Positions 1 to 6,937 of a stretch of DNA of 43,842 nt are shown in pieces. Position 1 is the stretch's first letter. Each line of letters starts with the position of its first letter. The notes beneath the pieces were generated by a model. That model saw nothing but the letters and a program-made list of their open reading frames with translations. It was not told where the DNA came from and did no database searches. This DNA comes from Streptacidiphilus neutrinimicus (lineage in GTDB: Bacteria; Actinomycetota; Actinomycetes; Streptomycetales; Streptomycetaceae), in NCBI RefSeq assembly GCF_000787815.1, contig NZ_BBPO01000007.1, positions 133,118-176,959 on the forward strand, read 5' to 3'. A program made the position numbers and the translations under genes.

Positions 1-15
1 AGCTGACTGACCCGT

Positions 16-63
16 AACGCAGCGAGCGGAGACCGCCTGGGGGCGGCCTCCGCTCGCTGCGTT
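16..63. terminator. Strong hairpin terminator after the maltokinase-cap-like gene
   Basis: A perfect 16-bp inverted repeat (16-31 with 48-63) whose inner part pairs further (33-37 with 42-46) around a TGGG loop. It sits 29 bases beyond the stop codon of the minus-strand gene at 92-646, so it most likely ends that transcript. No long T-run follows, as is usual in streptomycetes. Confidence 0.8.
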
Positions 64-91
64 CTCCGCTCACTGGGTTCCGGCCGTGCCC

Positions 92-646
92 TCAGGCCCG
101 GACGAGCACGCCGCGGACGGCGGTGCCGTCGGCGAGCGTCCAGTCCGCCGTCACGGAGCCCAGCGCGTCCGCTGGGGCGCTGCCCGCCTTCGGGACCCGG
201 ACGATCGCGACGGTCGGCTCCGGCGGTGCGTCGTCGGCGAGCTCGCTCGCCACGCTAGGGTCGGCGGTGTCGCTCACGCCCTGCATCTGCGGCTGGGTCA
301 GACCGCGGAGCAGCGCGGCCAACTGGGCCTGCAGTACCGGGTCGTGGACGCCGTCGTAGAGCCAGCGAGTGCCGAGCACGCCGTGCTCGGAGGTGCCGAT
401 CAGCGCGTGCTCCGCGCCGTCCAGCGGCGCGCCGCGGTAGGTCAACGGCACGTGGTAGGCGATCGGACCGTCGGTCACCACCATGAACTCGATGCCGACC
501 TCGCCCGCCGGGTCGTCGAGCCGGAACCCGCCGGCCCTGCGCAGGTCGGTCGTGCCGTCGCCCTGGTACCAGGGCTGCCGGGGCAGCCACTGCGCGAGCA
601 GCTCCAGCTTGGTCGGGGTCATCGTGGTGTGGTGGATCATGGCCAT
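92..646 (-). CDS. Maltokinase N-terminal cap-like domain protein
   Basis: A 184-residue protein resembling the free-standing proteins related to the N-terminal cap of actinobacterial maltokinase. Cap-type sequence is visible near the start (KLELLAQWLPRQPWY), followed by the FRLDDPAGEVGIEF and PLTYRGAPL strands and the EHALIGTSEHGVLG stretch. The kinase domain itself is absent, so no catalytic activity is implied. I chose the ATG at 646 because a GAGGAG ribosome site lies about 7 bases upstream; the reading frame stays open further but without a better start. It stands alone, with a strong terminator behind it. The role is unknown; relatives are often labelled glucan-branching-associated only by analogy. 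Confidence 0.75.
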   Translation of the reverse strand: MAMIHHTTMTPTKLELLAQWLPRQPWYQGDGTTDLRRAGGFRLDDPAGEVGIEFMVVTDGPIAYHVPLTYRGAPLDGAEHALIGTSEHGVLGTRWLYDGVHDPVLQAQLAALLRGLTQPQMQGVSDTADPSVASELADDAPPEPTVAIVRVPKAGSAPADALGSVTADWTLADGTAVRGVLVRA

Positions 647-913
647 ACGTGTGCTCCTCGGTGGTCGAAGACGGGGCGAGGACAAGGTGACGGCTGGGCG
701 ACGACGAGATGACTGTCACGGGACGACGGGGAAGGGCCCGACCGTCTACTCGGCCGAGCCCTTGGTGGTTGCGACGTTCGAGGGCCGCGGGTCCGCGTCG
801 ACGCCTCGTCAAGACCCTACGCCAGGGCGTCGGCGCCAACCACCATGCCCGGCATGAACCTGACCACAGAGCTCGGATCCGGAAGAGCTCCGGAAAGCCG
901 CCGGAAAAGCGGA

Positions 914-945
914 GAGGGCCCAGCCGAATCGACGGCTGGGCCCTC
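914..945. terminator. Original sodN terminator, now stranded at the element's left end
   Basis: A perfect 13-bp stem (914-926 with 933-945) and a 6-base loop. The same structure, with one G-T pair and different loop bases, follows the intact sodN at 8178-8209. This copy lies on the chromosome side of attL. I infer that it ended sodN before the element inserted. Confidence 0.75.
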
Positions 946-961
946 ACACACGGGCCCCCGG

Positions 962-1039
962 GCTGCGCGAGGACCGCCCTCGCGCAGACCTGGGATCAGG
1001 ACCGGAAGGTCAGGCCTTCTTGGTCTCCCAGAAGATCTT
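962..1039. repeat. attL: 78-bp direct repeat of the sodN 3' end
   Basis: Identical over 78 bases to 8227-8304. Read on the minus strand it encodes the last nine residues and stop of SodN (KIFWETKKA) plus 48 bases of downstream DNA. Beyond 1039 the similarity to sodN continues imperfectly (LIAQTIDK here, LIAEIDK in sodN), and the flanking terminator hairpin is also duplicated. This is the signature of site-specific integration into a gene's 3' end, with the element supplying a replacement end. Confidence 0.85.
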
Positions 1040-1168
1040 GTCGATCGTTTGGGCGATCAGGGGCGATGCAGGTGATCAAGCCCGGCGGGATCATCCTGGC
1101 CGTTCAGAGTGCTTTTTGACTGCATCTTCGATGCATCGGAATGACGTTGGAATGCAGCCTGATGTAGA

Positions 1169-1195
1169 AGTTGATCTACCACTCCGCTACCACTC
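1169..1195. repeat. Arm-type repeat, left copy (possible integrase binding site)
   Basis: A 27-base block matching 8124-8150 at 24 positions in the same orientation. Each copy contains two CTACCACT units separated by three bases, and the only differences lie in those three spacer bases. The copies lie 129 and 76 bases inside the two att repeats, as expected for integrase arm sites. That function is inferred. Confidence 0.55.
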
Positions 1196-1284
1196 TCACG
1201 CCTCCGGCAGCGATCACCGGTTGGTCGTTCACCGGTCATGACGAGCTGCTCGTGCCCCGCACCGCCACGCGAACTCTGCCAGTA

Positions 1285-1321
1285 GACGGCCCCGGCTGCC
1301 CACTTGGGCGCCGGGGCCGTC
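1285..1321. terminator. Hairpin downstream of the lectin gene
   Basis: A perfect 12-bp GC-rich stem (1285-1296 with 1310-1321) with a 13-base loop, about 155 bases beyond the stop of the minus-strand lectin gene. It is probably that gene's terminator and an insulator at the element's left end. Confidence 0.65.
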
Positions 1322-1476
1322 CGTGCTTGTGCTCAGGGCCGAGCCTGAGCACGGGCTCACCCCACCGAGCAGGGCACCTCACCCACGCCCCATCTCGAAT
1401 CGGACGTCACCGCGCGAACCGCACTATCAACAGGTAATGGCCAGCCGTCCCAGGCTGACGGCCCTCAGGGCTTCGC

Positions 1477-2064
1477 CTACCAGCCAGGGGTTTGGTCTAC
1501 GGCGGTCCAGCCCTGGTACCCGTAGTCCTGCCGGGCGCCGCTGCACGTGAGGCCGACGAGACCGTACTGGGCGGAGATGTCGATGCAGGTGTTGCTGCCG
1601 TCATTCTGGTTGATGGCGCTCTTGAGGACCTGCTCTGCGCCTCCGCCAGCTGTGGTGCGGTTGACGAGCGCCCACTTCTGCCAGCCCCCGTTGAAGCTGT
1701 TCGCGTAGCAGGGGAAGGTGCGCAGGTCCCCAATCGAGTAGTCCAGGCAGCGGTGGGTCGCTCCGTTCTCCAGCTGAGCCCAGCCGTTGGAAATGTTCAC
1801 GACGGTCCAGTCCTGGTACGACTGGCTGTTACACGTGAAGGTCCGAAGGTTGTCCCTGCCGCCCGCGCCCGTGTTGGAGTCGTCCAGGCACTCGTCGGGA
1901 GCGGCCGGTGACCAGGTGACGAAGACGTAGGTGTGGCCGCTTATCCAGTAGTTGCCGTTTGAGGCGCTGGCGCTTCCGGCAAGGCCGATGGTGGCGGCGC
2001 CGGCGATGGCCACGGTGGCGGCGGTCATGGCGATGGCGCGCTTGGTCTTTCCGAGCTTGAGCAT
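1477..2064 (-). CDS. Secreted beta-trefoil (ricin-type, QxW3) lectin-like protein
   Basis: A 195-residue exported protein. A basic N-terminus, a hydrophobic stretch (about 10-30) and an ASA site near residue 34 form a Sec signal peptide. The mature part has three similar repeats, each with a C-[LI]-D motif, a second cysteine and a closing Q-x-W (QDW 84-86, QKW 129-131, QGW 184-186). This is the hallmark of the ricin B-chain beta-trefoil, a sugar-binding fold. No enzyme domain is attached, so it may act as a free lectin or be tethered to another protein. The ATG at 2064 has a strong GGGGGAG ribosome site. It is divergent from the regulatory trio and is cargo of the element. The ligand cannot be predicted. 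Confidence 0.8.
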   Translation of the reverse strand: MLKLGKTKRAIAMTAATVAIAGAATIGLAGSASASNGNYWISGHTYVFVTWSPAAPDECLDDSNTGAGGRDNLRTFTCNSQSYQDWTVVNISNGWAQLENGATHRCLDYSIGDLRTFPCYANSFNGGWQKWALVNRTTAGGGAEQVLKSAINQNDGSNTCIDISAQYGLVGLTCSGARQDYGYQGWTAVDQTPGW

Positions 2065-2697
2065 GGTGTTCTCCCCCAGTGTGGTGGCCGCTGTTGGGCC
2101 GTTGGACTTTCCCCGTGTTCGCCCGCGCATCTTGCCTGTTCACGGGCCGGCGTTGGAACGGCGTTGACTGGCCGTTCCCTTGGCGTTTCGCTGCTTGGGC
2201 CAGCCGTGCCCGAAGCAGCAGGACCAGGCTGCCTGGCCAGTCGTGTGGAGTCTCGTTTCCCGTACAAGTCCGTACAACCGTGGCCGGCACGACGGGGCAC
2301 TCGCCCGAGCGAACATCCGGGACAGCCGCCTGCTCGCTCAGCCCAGTCTTGCCAGCACTGACCTCCGTTCCCAGGCTTTCGGTTGGATCCGGTTGGATCC
2401 GGTTACGGGCTCGGCGACGCCAGCACGTCTGGCCGATACGCCCGCCCGAGTGAGCACCAGGGCGGCCGGGGATTCGTTCACTGGGCATGAGCATCTGCAC
2501 CTGCCCTGCCCCTGATCGTGACCTGTGTCCCGACTGCAGACCCCGCACGACCTCGGCTGCCCAGTGTGGGGGCCGGTCGTGCTCGCCCCCGGCCCCGCCC
2601 GGGTTTAGCTCACTGCGGCCGGATTGCATTCTTGACGCACCGTCACTCCCGGCATGAGGGTGGTGCAAAGCTGTGCAACGCCCGAGAGGAGACGCAC
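2065..2697. other. Divergent intergenic region with no recognisable gene
   Basis: About 630 bases between the lectin gene (minus) and the trio (plus). Open frames here have no ribosome site or family similarity that I can see. It contains a perfect 10-base tandem duplication (2381-2390 and 2391-2400), a TTGACG -35-like element near 2631 and the GTGCAA operator-like motif at 2663-2678. It must hold the promoters of both flanking units. Confidence 0.5.
2663..2678. promoter_or_regulatory. Putative operator, copy 1 (GTGCAA direct repeat)
   Basis: GTGCAAAGCTGTGCAA: two GTGCAA units with a 10-base period, one helical turn, 20 bases upstream of the 2698 start. It is the same as 4341-4356 except for one spacer base. 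I infer a binding site for the HTH protein encoded at 3456-4319. Confidence 0.55.
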
Positions 2698-2949
2698 ATG
2701 TCGCTGGAGTTCATCGCGGTTGACGAGGAGAGCGGCAAGTCCGGATCGCCGACCGTCTACGTGGACAAGGCGAAGGAGGAGTTCGTCTTCCAGGGCTGGG
2801 ACCCGACCCCTGAGCTCGTCGCCGAGCTCGAAGCGAACCCGGCGCCGGACCACGCCCCTGGCGTCCCCGCTGGGGAGCACGTGGTGCGCCTCCCCTTCCG
2901 CATGGCGGCCGCGATCAGGAAGGCCTGCGATGCAGCCGAATTGGAGTGA
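2698..2949 (+). CDS. Small acidic protein of the DUF6879/DUF5753 locus
   Basis: An 83-residue acidic protein (MSLEFIAVDEESGKSGSPTVYVD...). I do not recognise a named domain. Its composition and position match small proteins often found directly upstream of DUF6879 genes in streptomycetes. The ATG at 2698 has a GAGAGGAG ribosome site. Its 3' end overlaps the next start by 20 bases, so the two are very likely translated together. In other loci a short protein of this type partners with an HTH-DUF5753 protein, sometimes described as toxin/antitoxin-like; that role is not shown here. Confidence 0.7.
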   Translation: MSLEFIAVDEESGKSGSPTVYVDKAKEEFVFQGWDPTPELVAELEANPAPDHAPGVPAGEHVVRLPFRMAAAIRKACDAAELE

Positions 2950-3448
2950 CCTGATCGGCTCCGCCAGCGAGTACGCCAGGCACCTGGAGCTGCGCGACCG
3001 CTACCTGGTGCCCGACGAAGAGGCCGAGTTCCAGACCTGGAGGGCGGACGGCACCCTCGACGTCGACCCCGACGGGGACGGCTGGCGCGGGTGGACCGGC
3101 ATCGTCCGCTCGGCGTCCAGCCGCGGCTGTGCCGTGCAGCGCCTCCGGATCGTGTCCGAGCCGGTAACCGAGTACACCCGCTGGCTCCACGCCATCACGG
3201 CCGCCAACGTCGCGGCTGGCGAGCAGGTCCGCTGGCTCCCGCGCGCCATGGCGCGGGACCTCCTCATCCCCGCAGAAGACTTCTGGCTCCTGGACGACCG
3301 CCTGGTGGCGTTCAACGAGCTCGACGGCGACGGGAACTCGCACGGCTGGGACGTGCGCGACGATCCGGCGCTCGCCGTCCGCATGTGCGTCGCCTGGAGC
3401 GAGCTGTGGGACCGGGCCATTCCCCACGAGAAGTACGAGGTCCACTGA
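2930..3448 (+). CDS. DUF6879 family protein
   Basis: A 172-residue soluble protein. The family pattern is visible: FQTWRADGTLD, RGCAVQRLRIVSEPVTEYTRWLHAITAANVAAGEQVRWLPR, then LIPAEDFWLLDDRLVAFNELDGDG and a tryptophan-rich end (AWSELWDRAIPHEKY). The fold and biochemical role are uncharacterised. The start at 2930 overlaps the upstream gene by 20 bases, and the stop lies 7 bases before the HTH gene, so all three form one transcript. In actinomycetes these proteins occur with DUF5753 regulators, and a shared signalling or toxin-antitoxin-like role is inferred from that association only. Confidence 0.8.
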   Translation: MQPNWSDLIGSASEYARHLELRDRYLVPDEEAEFQTWRADGTLDVDPDGDGWRGWTGIVRSASSRGCAVQRLRIVSEPVTEYTRWLHAITAANVAAGEQVRWLPRAMARDLLIPAEDFWLLDDRLVAFNELDGDGNSHGWDVRDDPALAVRMCVAWSELWDRAIPHEKYEVH

Positions 3449-3455
3449 TCAGCTG

Positions 3456-4319
3456 ATGGCACGATCCCCACACTCAGGGGCCCAGGAGGTCCGCGAGCGC
3501 GTCGCAGCGCGTCTCCTCGCGCTGCGCACGCGCGCCGGCCTGTCCGGCGTCGAGCTGGCGGCGCGATGCGGCTGGTCACCGTCCAAGGTGTCCCGGATCG
3601 AGCGCGCCCTGACCGCGCCCTCCTGCGCGGACATCCAGGCATGGTGCGCTTCCACCGGTGCTGGCTCGGGCCTCGCTGGGGAGCTCGCGGACGCTACGGC
3701 GGAGGCGAACATCCTCTATCGGGAGTGGCGTGAGCGGCAGCGTCACGGCCTAAAGGTGTTCCAGGACGAGCACTTGGCGGTGGCGGAGCGCACCCGGGTT
3801 CAGCGCGTCTACTGCGCGAACCTGCTGCCCGGCTTCTTCCAGACCCCGGACTACACCGCCGCTGTCCTACGTACCTGGGTGCGCGTCGAAGGCATCCCCG
3901 ACGACGTGGACCAGGCTGTCGCGCTGCGCGCCGAACGCGCTCGCTTGCTCCGGTCTCCCGATCACCGGTTCGTGGTCGTCGTCGAGCAGGCCGTCCTGGG
4001 CTTCGTCATCGGCGGGGCGGCCGCGATGCGCGACCAGCTCACGCACCTGATCGCGGTCTCTCGCCTGCCTGCGGTCCGTCTCGGCGTCATCCCCGCCGGC
4101 GTCGACCGCTCGCCTCATTCCATGCTGCCTCTGGAGTCCTTCTACCTGTTCGACTCACGCTCCGTGATGGTGGAGCTGGTGACGGCGGAGCTGGACATCA
4201 CCGCGAGGCACGAGGTGCAGCTGTACGAGCGCTGCTTCGCCGAGCTGGAGACGCTGGCGGTCTACGGGCGCGACGCCCGCGACCTGATCGCCGGGGCGCG
4301 CGCTAGCATCCCGACCTAG
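3456..4319 (+). CDS. XRE-type helix-turn-helix regulator with DUF5753 domain
   Basis: A 287-residue DNA-binding protein. An N-terminal XRE helix-turn-helix covers about residues 14-65 (RTRAGLSGVELAARCGWSPSKVSRIE). The DUF5753 sensor/partner domain follows (about 95-280), with family landmarks such as LPGFFQTPDYTAAVL, RAERARLL and VRLGVIP. Relatives are annotated as Scr1-family antitoxin-like regulators and influence development or antibiotic production in streptomycetes. It is the last gene of the trio. The paired GTGCAA motifs before the trio (2663-2678) and before the next small-gene operon (4341-4356) are the obvious candidate binding sites. A partner DUF397 gene, common beside this family, is absent. 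Confidence 0.88.
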   Translation: MARSPHSGAQEVRERVAARLLALRTRAGLSGVELAARCGWSPSKVSRIERALTAPSCADIQAWCASTGAGSGLAGELADATAEANILYREWRERQRHGLKVFQDEHLAVAERTRVQRVYCANLLPGFFQTPDYTAAVLRTWVRVEGIPDDVDQAVALRAERARLLRSPDHRFVVVVEQAVLGFVIGGAAAMRDQLTHLIAVSRLPAVRLGVIPAGVDRSPHSMLPLESFYLFDSRSVMVELVTAELDITARHEVQLYERCFAELETLAVYGRDARDLIAGARASIPT

Positions 4320-4340
4320 CTTCCAGCAGGCTGCGTGACC

Positions 4341-4356
4341 GTGCAAAGCCGTGCAA
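4341..4356. promoter_or_regulatory. Putative operator, copy 2 (GTGCAA direct repeat)
   Basis: GTGCAAAGCCGTGCAA, one base different from 2663-2678, placed 84 bases upstream of the 4440 start and 21 bases after the regulator's stop codon. A small hairpin (4398-4403 with 4409-4414) lies between it and the gene. Confidence 0.55.
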
Positions 4357-4439
4357 GGAAGTTGATGGGGCTTCAGCGCAGGCCGCACCGTGGGTGAGGA
4401 CGGAATCACCGTCCGCCCCCGGAAGCGAGGACCCTTCCG

Positions 4440-4667
4440 ATGAGCCATGCGTCTACCTCAGCCGCGCCACCTGTTGCCATCCGCCCGGCCACGCCTGGGC
4501 CGTTACCGCGGGCCTATTACACCCCGGAGTGCCGCACGGGCGCCGACCGGTGGCCGGACCTGCACGAGCTGTGTAGTGCCCCCGGCTACCAGGACCGAGT
4601 GCTGGGCTGGGTGAAGGTCCCGTGCGCCTGCGACTGCCACGCCGCCGCCGAGGAGCCTGCGTCGTGA
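4440..4667 (+). CDS. Small hypothetical protein with C-terminal CxCxCH motif
   Basis: A 75-residue protein of unknown function. It has a proline/alanine-rich start, then LPRAYYTPECRTGADRWPDLHELC and a C-terminal VKVPCACDCH. The cysteine/histidine cluster could bind a metal; nothing else suggests a function. Its stop overlaps the GTG start of the next gene (GTGA), and that gene overlaps the following one in the same way, so the three small genes form a tightly coupled operon. A GCGAGGA ribosome site precedes the ATG. Confidence 0.6.
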   Translation: MSHASTSAAPPVAIRPATPGPLPRAYYTPECRTGADRWPDLHELCSAPGYQDRVLGWVKVPCACDCHAAAEEPAS

Positions 4668-4885
4668 GCGCCGAGAAGGTCATCCACGACGCCGAGTGGG
4701 ACGTGTACCGCATCCGCAAGCCCGACGGCGTGATCGTCGGTACGGAGTACGGCGGCTACCCCTGCGGCTGGGACACCCGCACGCAGGCCGAGGACGCAGT
4801 CGAGCGGCGCGCGGAACTGCACGCCCACTACCGCGAGCTGCGAGCTTCGGGCTTCCCGGGGCTGTCGGCCTGGTGCACCCCGTGA
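4664..4885 (+). CDS. Small hypothetical protein, middle gene of the coupled trio
   Basis: A 73-residue protein beginning at GTG (VSAEKVIHDAEWDVYRIRKPDGVIVGTEYGGYPCGWDTRTQAEDAV). The start is chosen because the GTGA overlaps with both neighbours imply translational coupling. The first half looks like a small beta-sheet with a repeated-strand pattern (WDVYRIRKPDGVIVG). I do not recognise a family. Proteins of this kind are frequent on actinomycete plasmids and phages. Confidence 0.6.
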   Translation: MSAEKVIHDAEWDVYRIRKPDGVIVGTEYGGYPCGWDTRTQAEDAVERRAELHAHYRELRASGFPGLSAWCTP

Positions 4886-5205
4886 CGGCCTACTTCAAGG
4901 TCTCGCACCCGTACCCCGAGGTGCGGGAGCCGTTCACTTGGCCCGAGCCCGGCGTGCGGACATGGACGCCGCCGGAGAAGTCCTACTTCGGGCCGTGCAC
5001 CGGAGCACCCTCCTGCGAGGGCCGCAGCGCCTGCCTCGTGGGTGTGATCACCACGCTCGACGGCGTACCGCACGGGTGTGACTGCGCCTGCCACGACGAG
5101 CAGCGGGAGCAGGCAGCCAGCAGGAAGGCGGAGCCGCGGCCGGCGGTTCCGTGGTGGGACGAGATCCGGGAGAAGCCCGAGTGGAAGCGGGGCGCCTTCG
5201 GATGA
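4882..5205 (+). CDS. Small hypothetical protein with CxCxCH motif, third gene of the coupled trio
   Basis: A 107-residue protein starting at the GTG of a GTGA overlap. It contains GPCTGAPSCEGRSACLVGVITTLDGVPHGCDCACHDEQ; the CDCACH ending resembles CACDCH of the protein at 4440-4667, so the first and third genes may share a metal-binding or protein-interaction motif. The C-terminus is charged and tryptophan-rich (VPWWDEIREKPEWK). The function is unknown. It is followed by degenerate sequence leading into phage tail remnants on the other strand. Confidence 0.6.
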   Translation: MTAYFKVSHPYPEVREPFTWPEPGVRTWTPPEKSYFGPCTGAPSCEGRSACLVGVITTLDGVPHGCDCACHDEQREQAASRKAEPRPAVPWWDEIREKPEWKRGAFG

Positions 5206-5385
5206 GCTGCTCGCCTGGGGGTCCTCGCGCCGCTGCGCGCCCCGGGCGGGCGCTGTTCGCATTCCGTGGGAGGAGTGTGCGGACTGTCTGGTCCCCGGCG
5301 CCTCGGCTTGGGCATCGGGGGGCCTCCCCCCGGTCGGGCGCTGCTGGGCGTTAGGACTGGACGTCGGGGACGTGCAGCAGCTCCC

Positions 5386-5558
5386 ACGGCTGACGTGCCC
5401 GTCGAGACCGTGGTCTTGGTGGTGGCCTGGACGGCCTCGAACATGGGCGGGTTCAGGAGGAACGTGAGCCCGGTGAACAGCTGGGCGTTGAGCAGGGCGG
5501 CGCTGCCCACGTCGCCGACGCTCCACTGGTACGGGGTAGGCGGCGAGATTCCGGACAT
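5386..5558 (-). pseudogene. N-terminal fragment of a phage tail-type protein
   Basis: From the ATG at 5558 the frame reads MSGISPPTPYQWSVGDVGS, then LLNAQLFTGLTFLLNPP, VQATTKTTVSTGT. This matches the start of many phage minor tail/structural proteins (a W-x-x-G-D-v-x-x-A-x-L-N segment, then F-L-L-x-P-P). After about residue 55 the frame becomes proline/arginine-rich and loses any family character; a -1 shift would give WELLHVPDVQS followed by a stop. I call it a broken remnant, in the same orientation as the larger tail fragments at 6257-7830. Confidence 0.55.
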
Positions 5559-5661
5559 TTGACTCTCCCAGCCAGGAAAGGGAATTGGGTACGAACGACT
5601 CCGGTCCTGGGCTGTAGGCTCCGGCGGACACAAGCCGAACCACTGCCAGAAAGGCCGCGTC

Positions 5662-6237
5662 ATGCGGATACGAAACGGCGTCGCACTTGCCAGTGCAGCC
5701 GCCCTAGCGGCGCTCGCCGCAGGGCCTGCCAGTGCAGCCAGCGCGAGGACCACGACGCCCCACCCCGTCGGTAACCAGACCAACTGGGCGCACGGGATCC
5801 CCCGGACCATTCACCGTGGCCAGAGCGTCATCCTGAGCCTCTGGTACATCCAGACGTCGCACGACGTGCAGGTCATCGGCGGCTACGGCATCTCGATCGT
5901 GGGCCGATCGGCACCGGCCTGGAAGCAGCTCCAGGGTTGGTCATCGAGCTTCCTGGACCCGTCCACGGGCAAGTGGGAGAAGGCTGCCTACCAGGAAGGC
6001 AACGGGACCATCCAGTTCAACCTGCCCTGGGGGGCGGGTGCTCGCCCGGTGAACCTGCTGCCGAACCGTGCGGGTCACGTGTATATCAAGATCACTTTCG
6101 GGAAGTCTGCCTACCTGGGCAACTACCGGATCGACCCGTACATCGACGACTACGCACTGCGCAAGCTCAACGGACAGTACGACTCCAACTACCTGAACTC
6201 GATCGACCACTGGTACTCGTTCACGTTGACGCGCTGA
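5662..6237 (+). CDS. Secreted protein of unknown function
   Basis: A 191-residue exported protein. The first 25-28 residues form a Sec signal peptide (MRIRNGVALASAAALAALAAG, cleavage near PASA-ASA). The mature part is rich in aromatic residues and beta-strand pattern (GQSVILSLWYIQTSHDVQVIGGYGISIVG, GTIQFNLPWGAG, SIDHWYSFTLTR) with no cysteines, suggesting an extracellular beta-sandwich. The start has an AGAAAGG ribosome site. It lies between phage tail remnants that run the other way, so it looks like a later insertion or a lysogenic-conversion-type cargo gene. I do not recognise a family. Confidence 0.65.
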   Translation: MRIRNGVALASAAALAALAAGPASAASARTTTPHPVGNQTNWAHGIPRTIHRGQSVILSLWYIQTSHDVQVIGGYGISIVGRSAPAWKQLQGWSSSFLDPSTGKWEKAAYQEGNGTIQFNLPWGAGARPVNLLPNRAGHVYIKITFGKSAYLGNYRIDPYIDDYALRKLNGQYDSNYLNSIDHWYSFTLTR

Positions 6238-6244
6238 GCTCCAA

Positions 6245-6281
6245 GGCCGGGCGCCGTCAGTAGGCGGCGCGCGGCCCGGCC
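6245..6281. terminator. Imperfect hairpin between convergent ends
   Basis: A GC-rich imperfect inverted repeat (GGCCGGG at the left, CCCGGCC at the right with further pairing inside) right after the stop of the secreted protein gene and overlapping the end of the convergent tail remnant. Confidence 0.4.
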
Positions 6282-6870
6282 ACAGACAGCGTGGCGCCGC
6301 CATCGAGCGAAGCCGGGAACCCAGCCGCCGTCGCCGCGGGCAGCTGGTAGCCGGAGGGCAGAGGCTGGCACACCACGTCCCCCACGCTGTGGTTCTGGGT
6401 GGTGTTGGTGGTGAAGGTGACCGCGACCGTGCTGTAGCCCGCGACCGTGGTCGCGACGGACTTCACGGTCAGGTTCTCGGCGTTGGCAGTGCCGTAGCTG
6501 AGCGTCAGTACCGTGCCCGGGACCAGCACGGCGGAGGCTGGGTTGCTGGCCGAGCCGGTCAGCGCGGCCAGCATGACCGTTGCCGTTCCCGCCGTGGACG
6601 CCGTGGCAACCGCGGTGTGCAGCGAGGACATGACCCACCAGTTCAGGTACGGCGCCGCCGGGGTGAGCTGCAGGGCCAACTTGAGGTTGCCCTGGTCGTC
6701 GCCAGCCCAGCTCAGGTGCTCGACAAACGTCTGGATGCTGAGCTGCGTGGCGCCCGGCCCGGACGGCGGCCGGCGGTTCACCTGCGCCCGCGTCCCGAAG
6801 CCCAGCCCGAGGGCCGTGGCCATCACGGCCGGGTTGCTCGCCACGTCCACATTCAGGGTCGCTAGGGCGC
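6257..6870 (-). pseudogene. C-terminal part of a phage tail/structural protein
   Basis: About 200 codons read as a clean structural-protein C-terminus: TLNVDVASNPAVMATAL, VEHLSWAGDDQGNLKLALQLTPAAPYLNWWVMSS, then a threonine/valine-rich immunoglobulin-like section (VLVPGTVLTLSYGTANAENL, VAVTFTTNTTQNHSVGD). There is no start codon with a ribosome site; the frame enters directly from IS sequence near 6870. An upstream part of what appears to be the same kind of gene lies at 7576-7830 on the far side of the IS. The gene is therefore interrupted. Confidence 0.6.
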
Positions 6871-6937
6871 GTTTCGGGTTGTGATCAATCTGCCGGATCT
6901 GCTTCGTTGTGGACGTGGATCCGGTAGATCGTCTTGG

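Larger units (their letters stand above)
1040..1476. other. Left end of the element, no gene
   Basis: A 437-base stretch without a convincing coding region. It holds continued weak similarity to sodN up to about 1070, an arm-type repeat at 1169-1195 and a hairpin at 1285-1321. Confidence 0.6.

Noticed and set aside
5100-5400. Possible continuation of the tail fragment or a separate minus-strand gene
   Set aside because: The minus-strand frame becomes Pro/Arg-rich and runs antisense into the coupled small genes; no start, ribosome site or family pattern.
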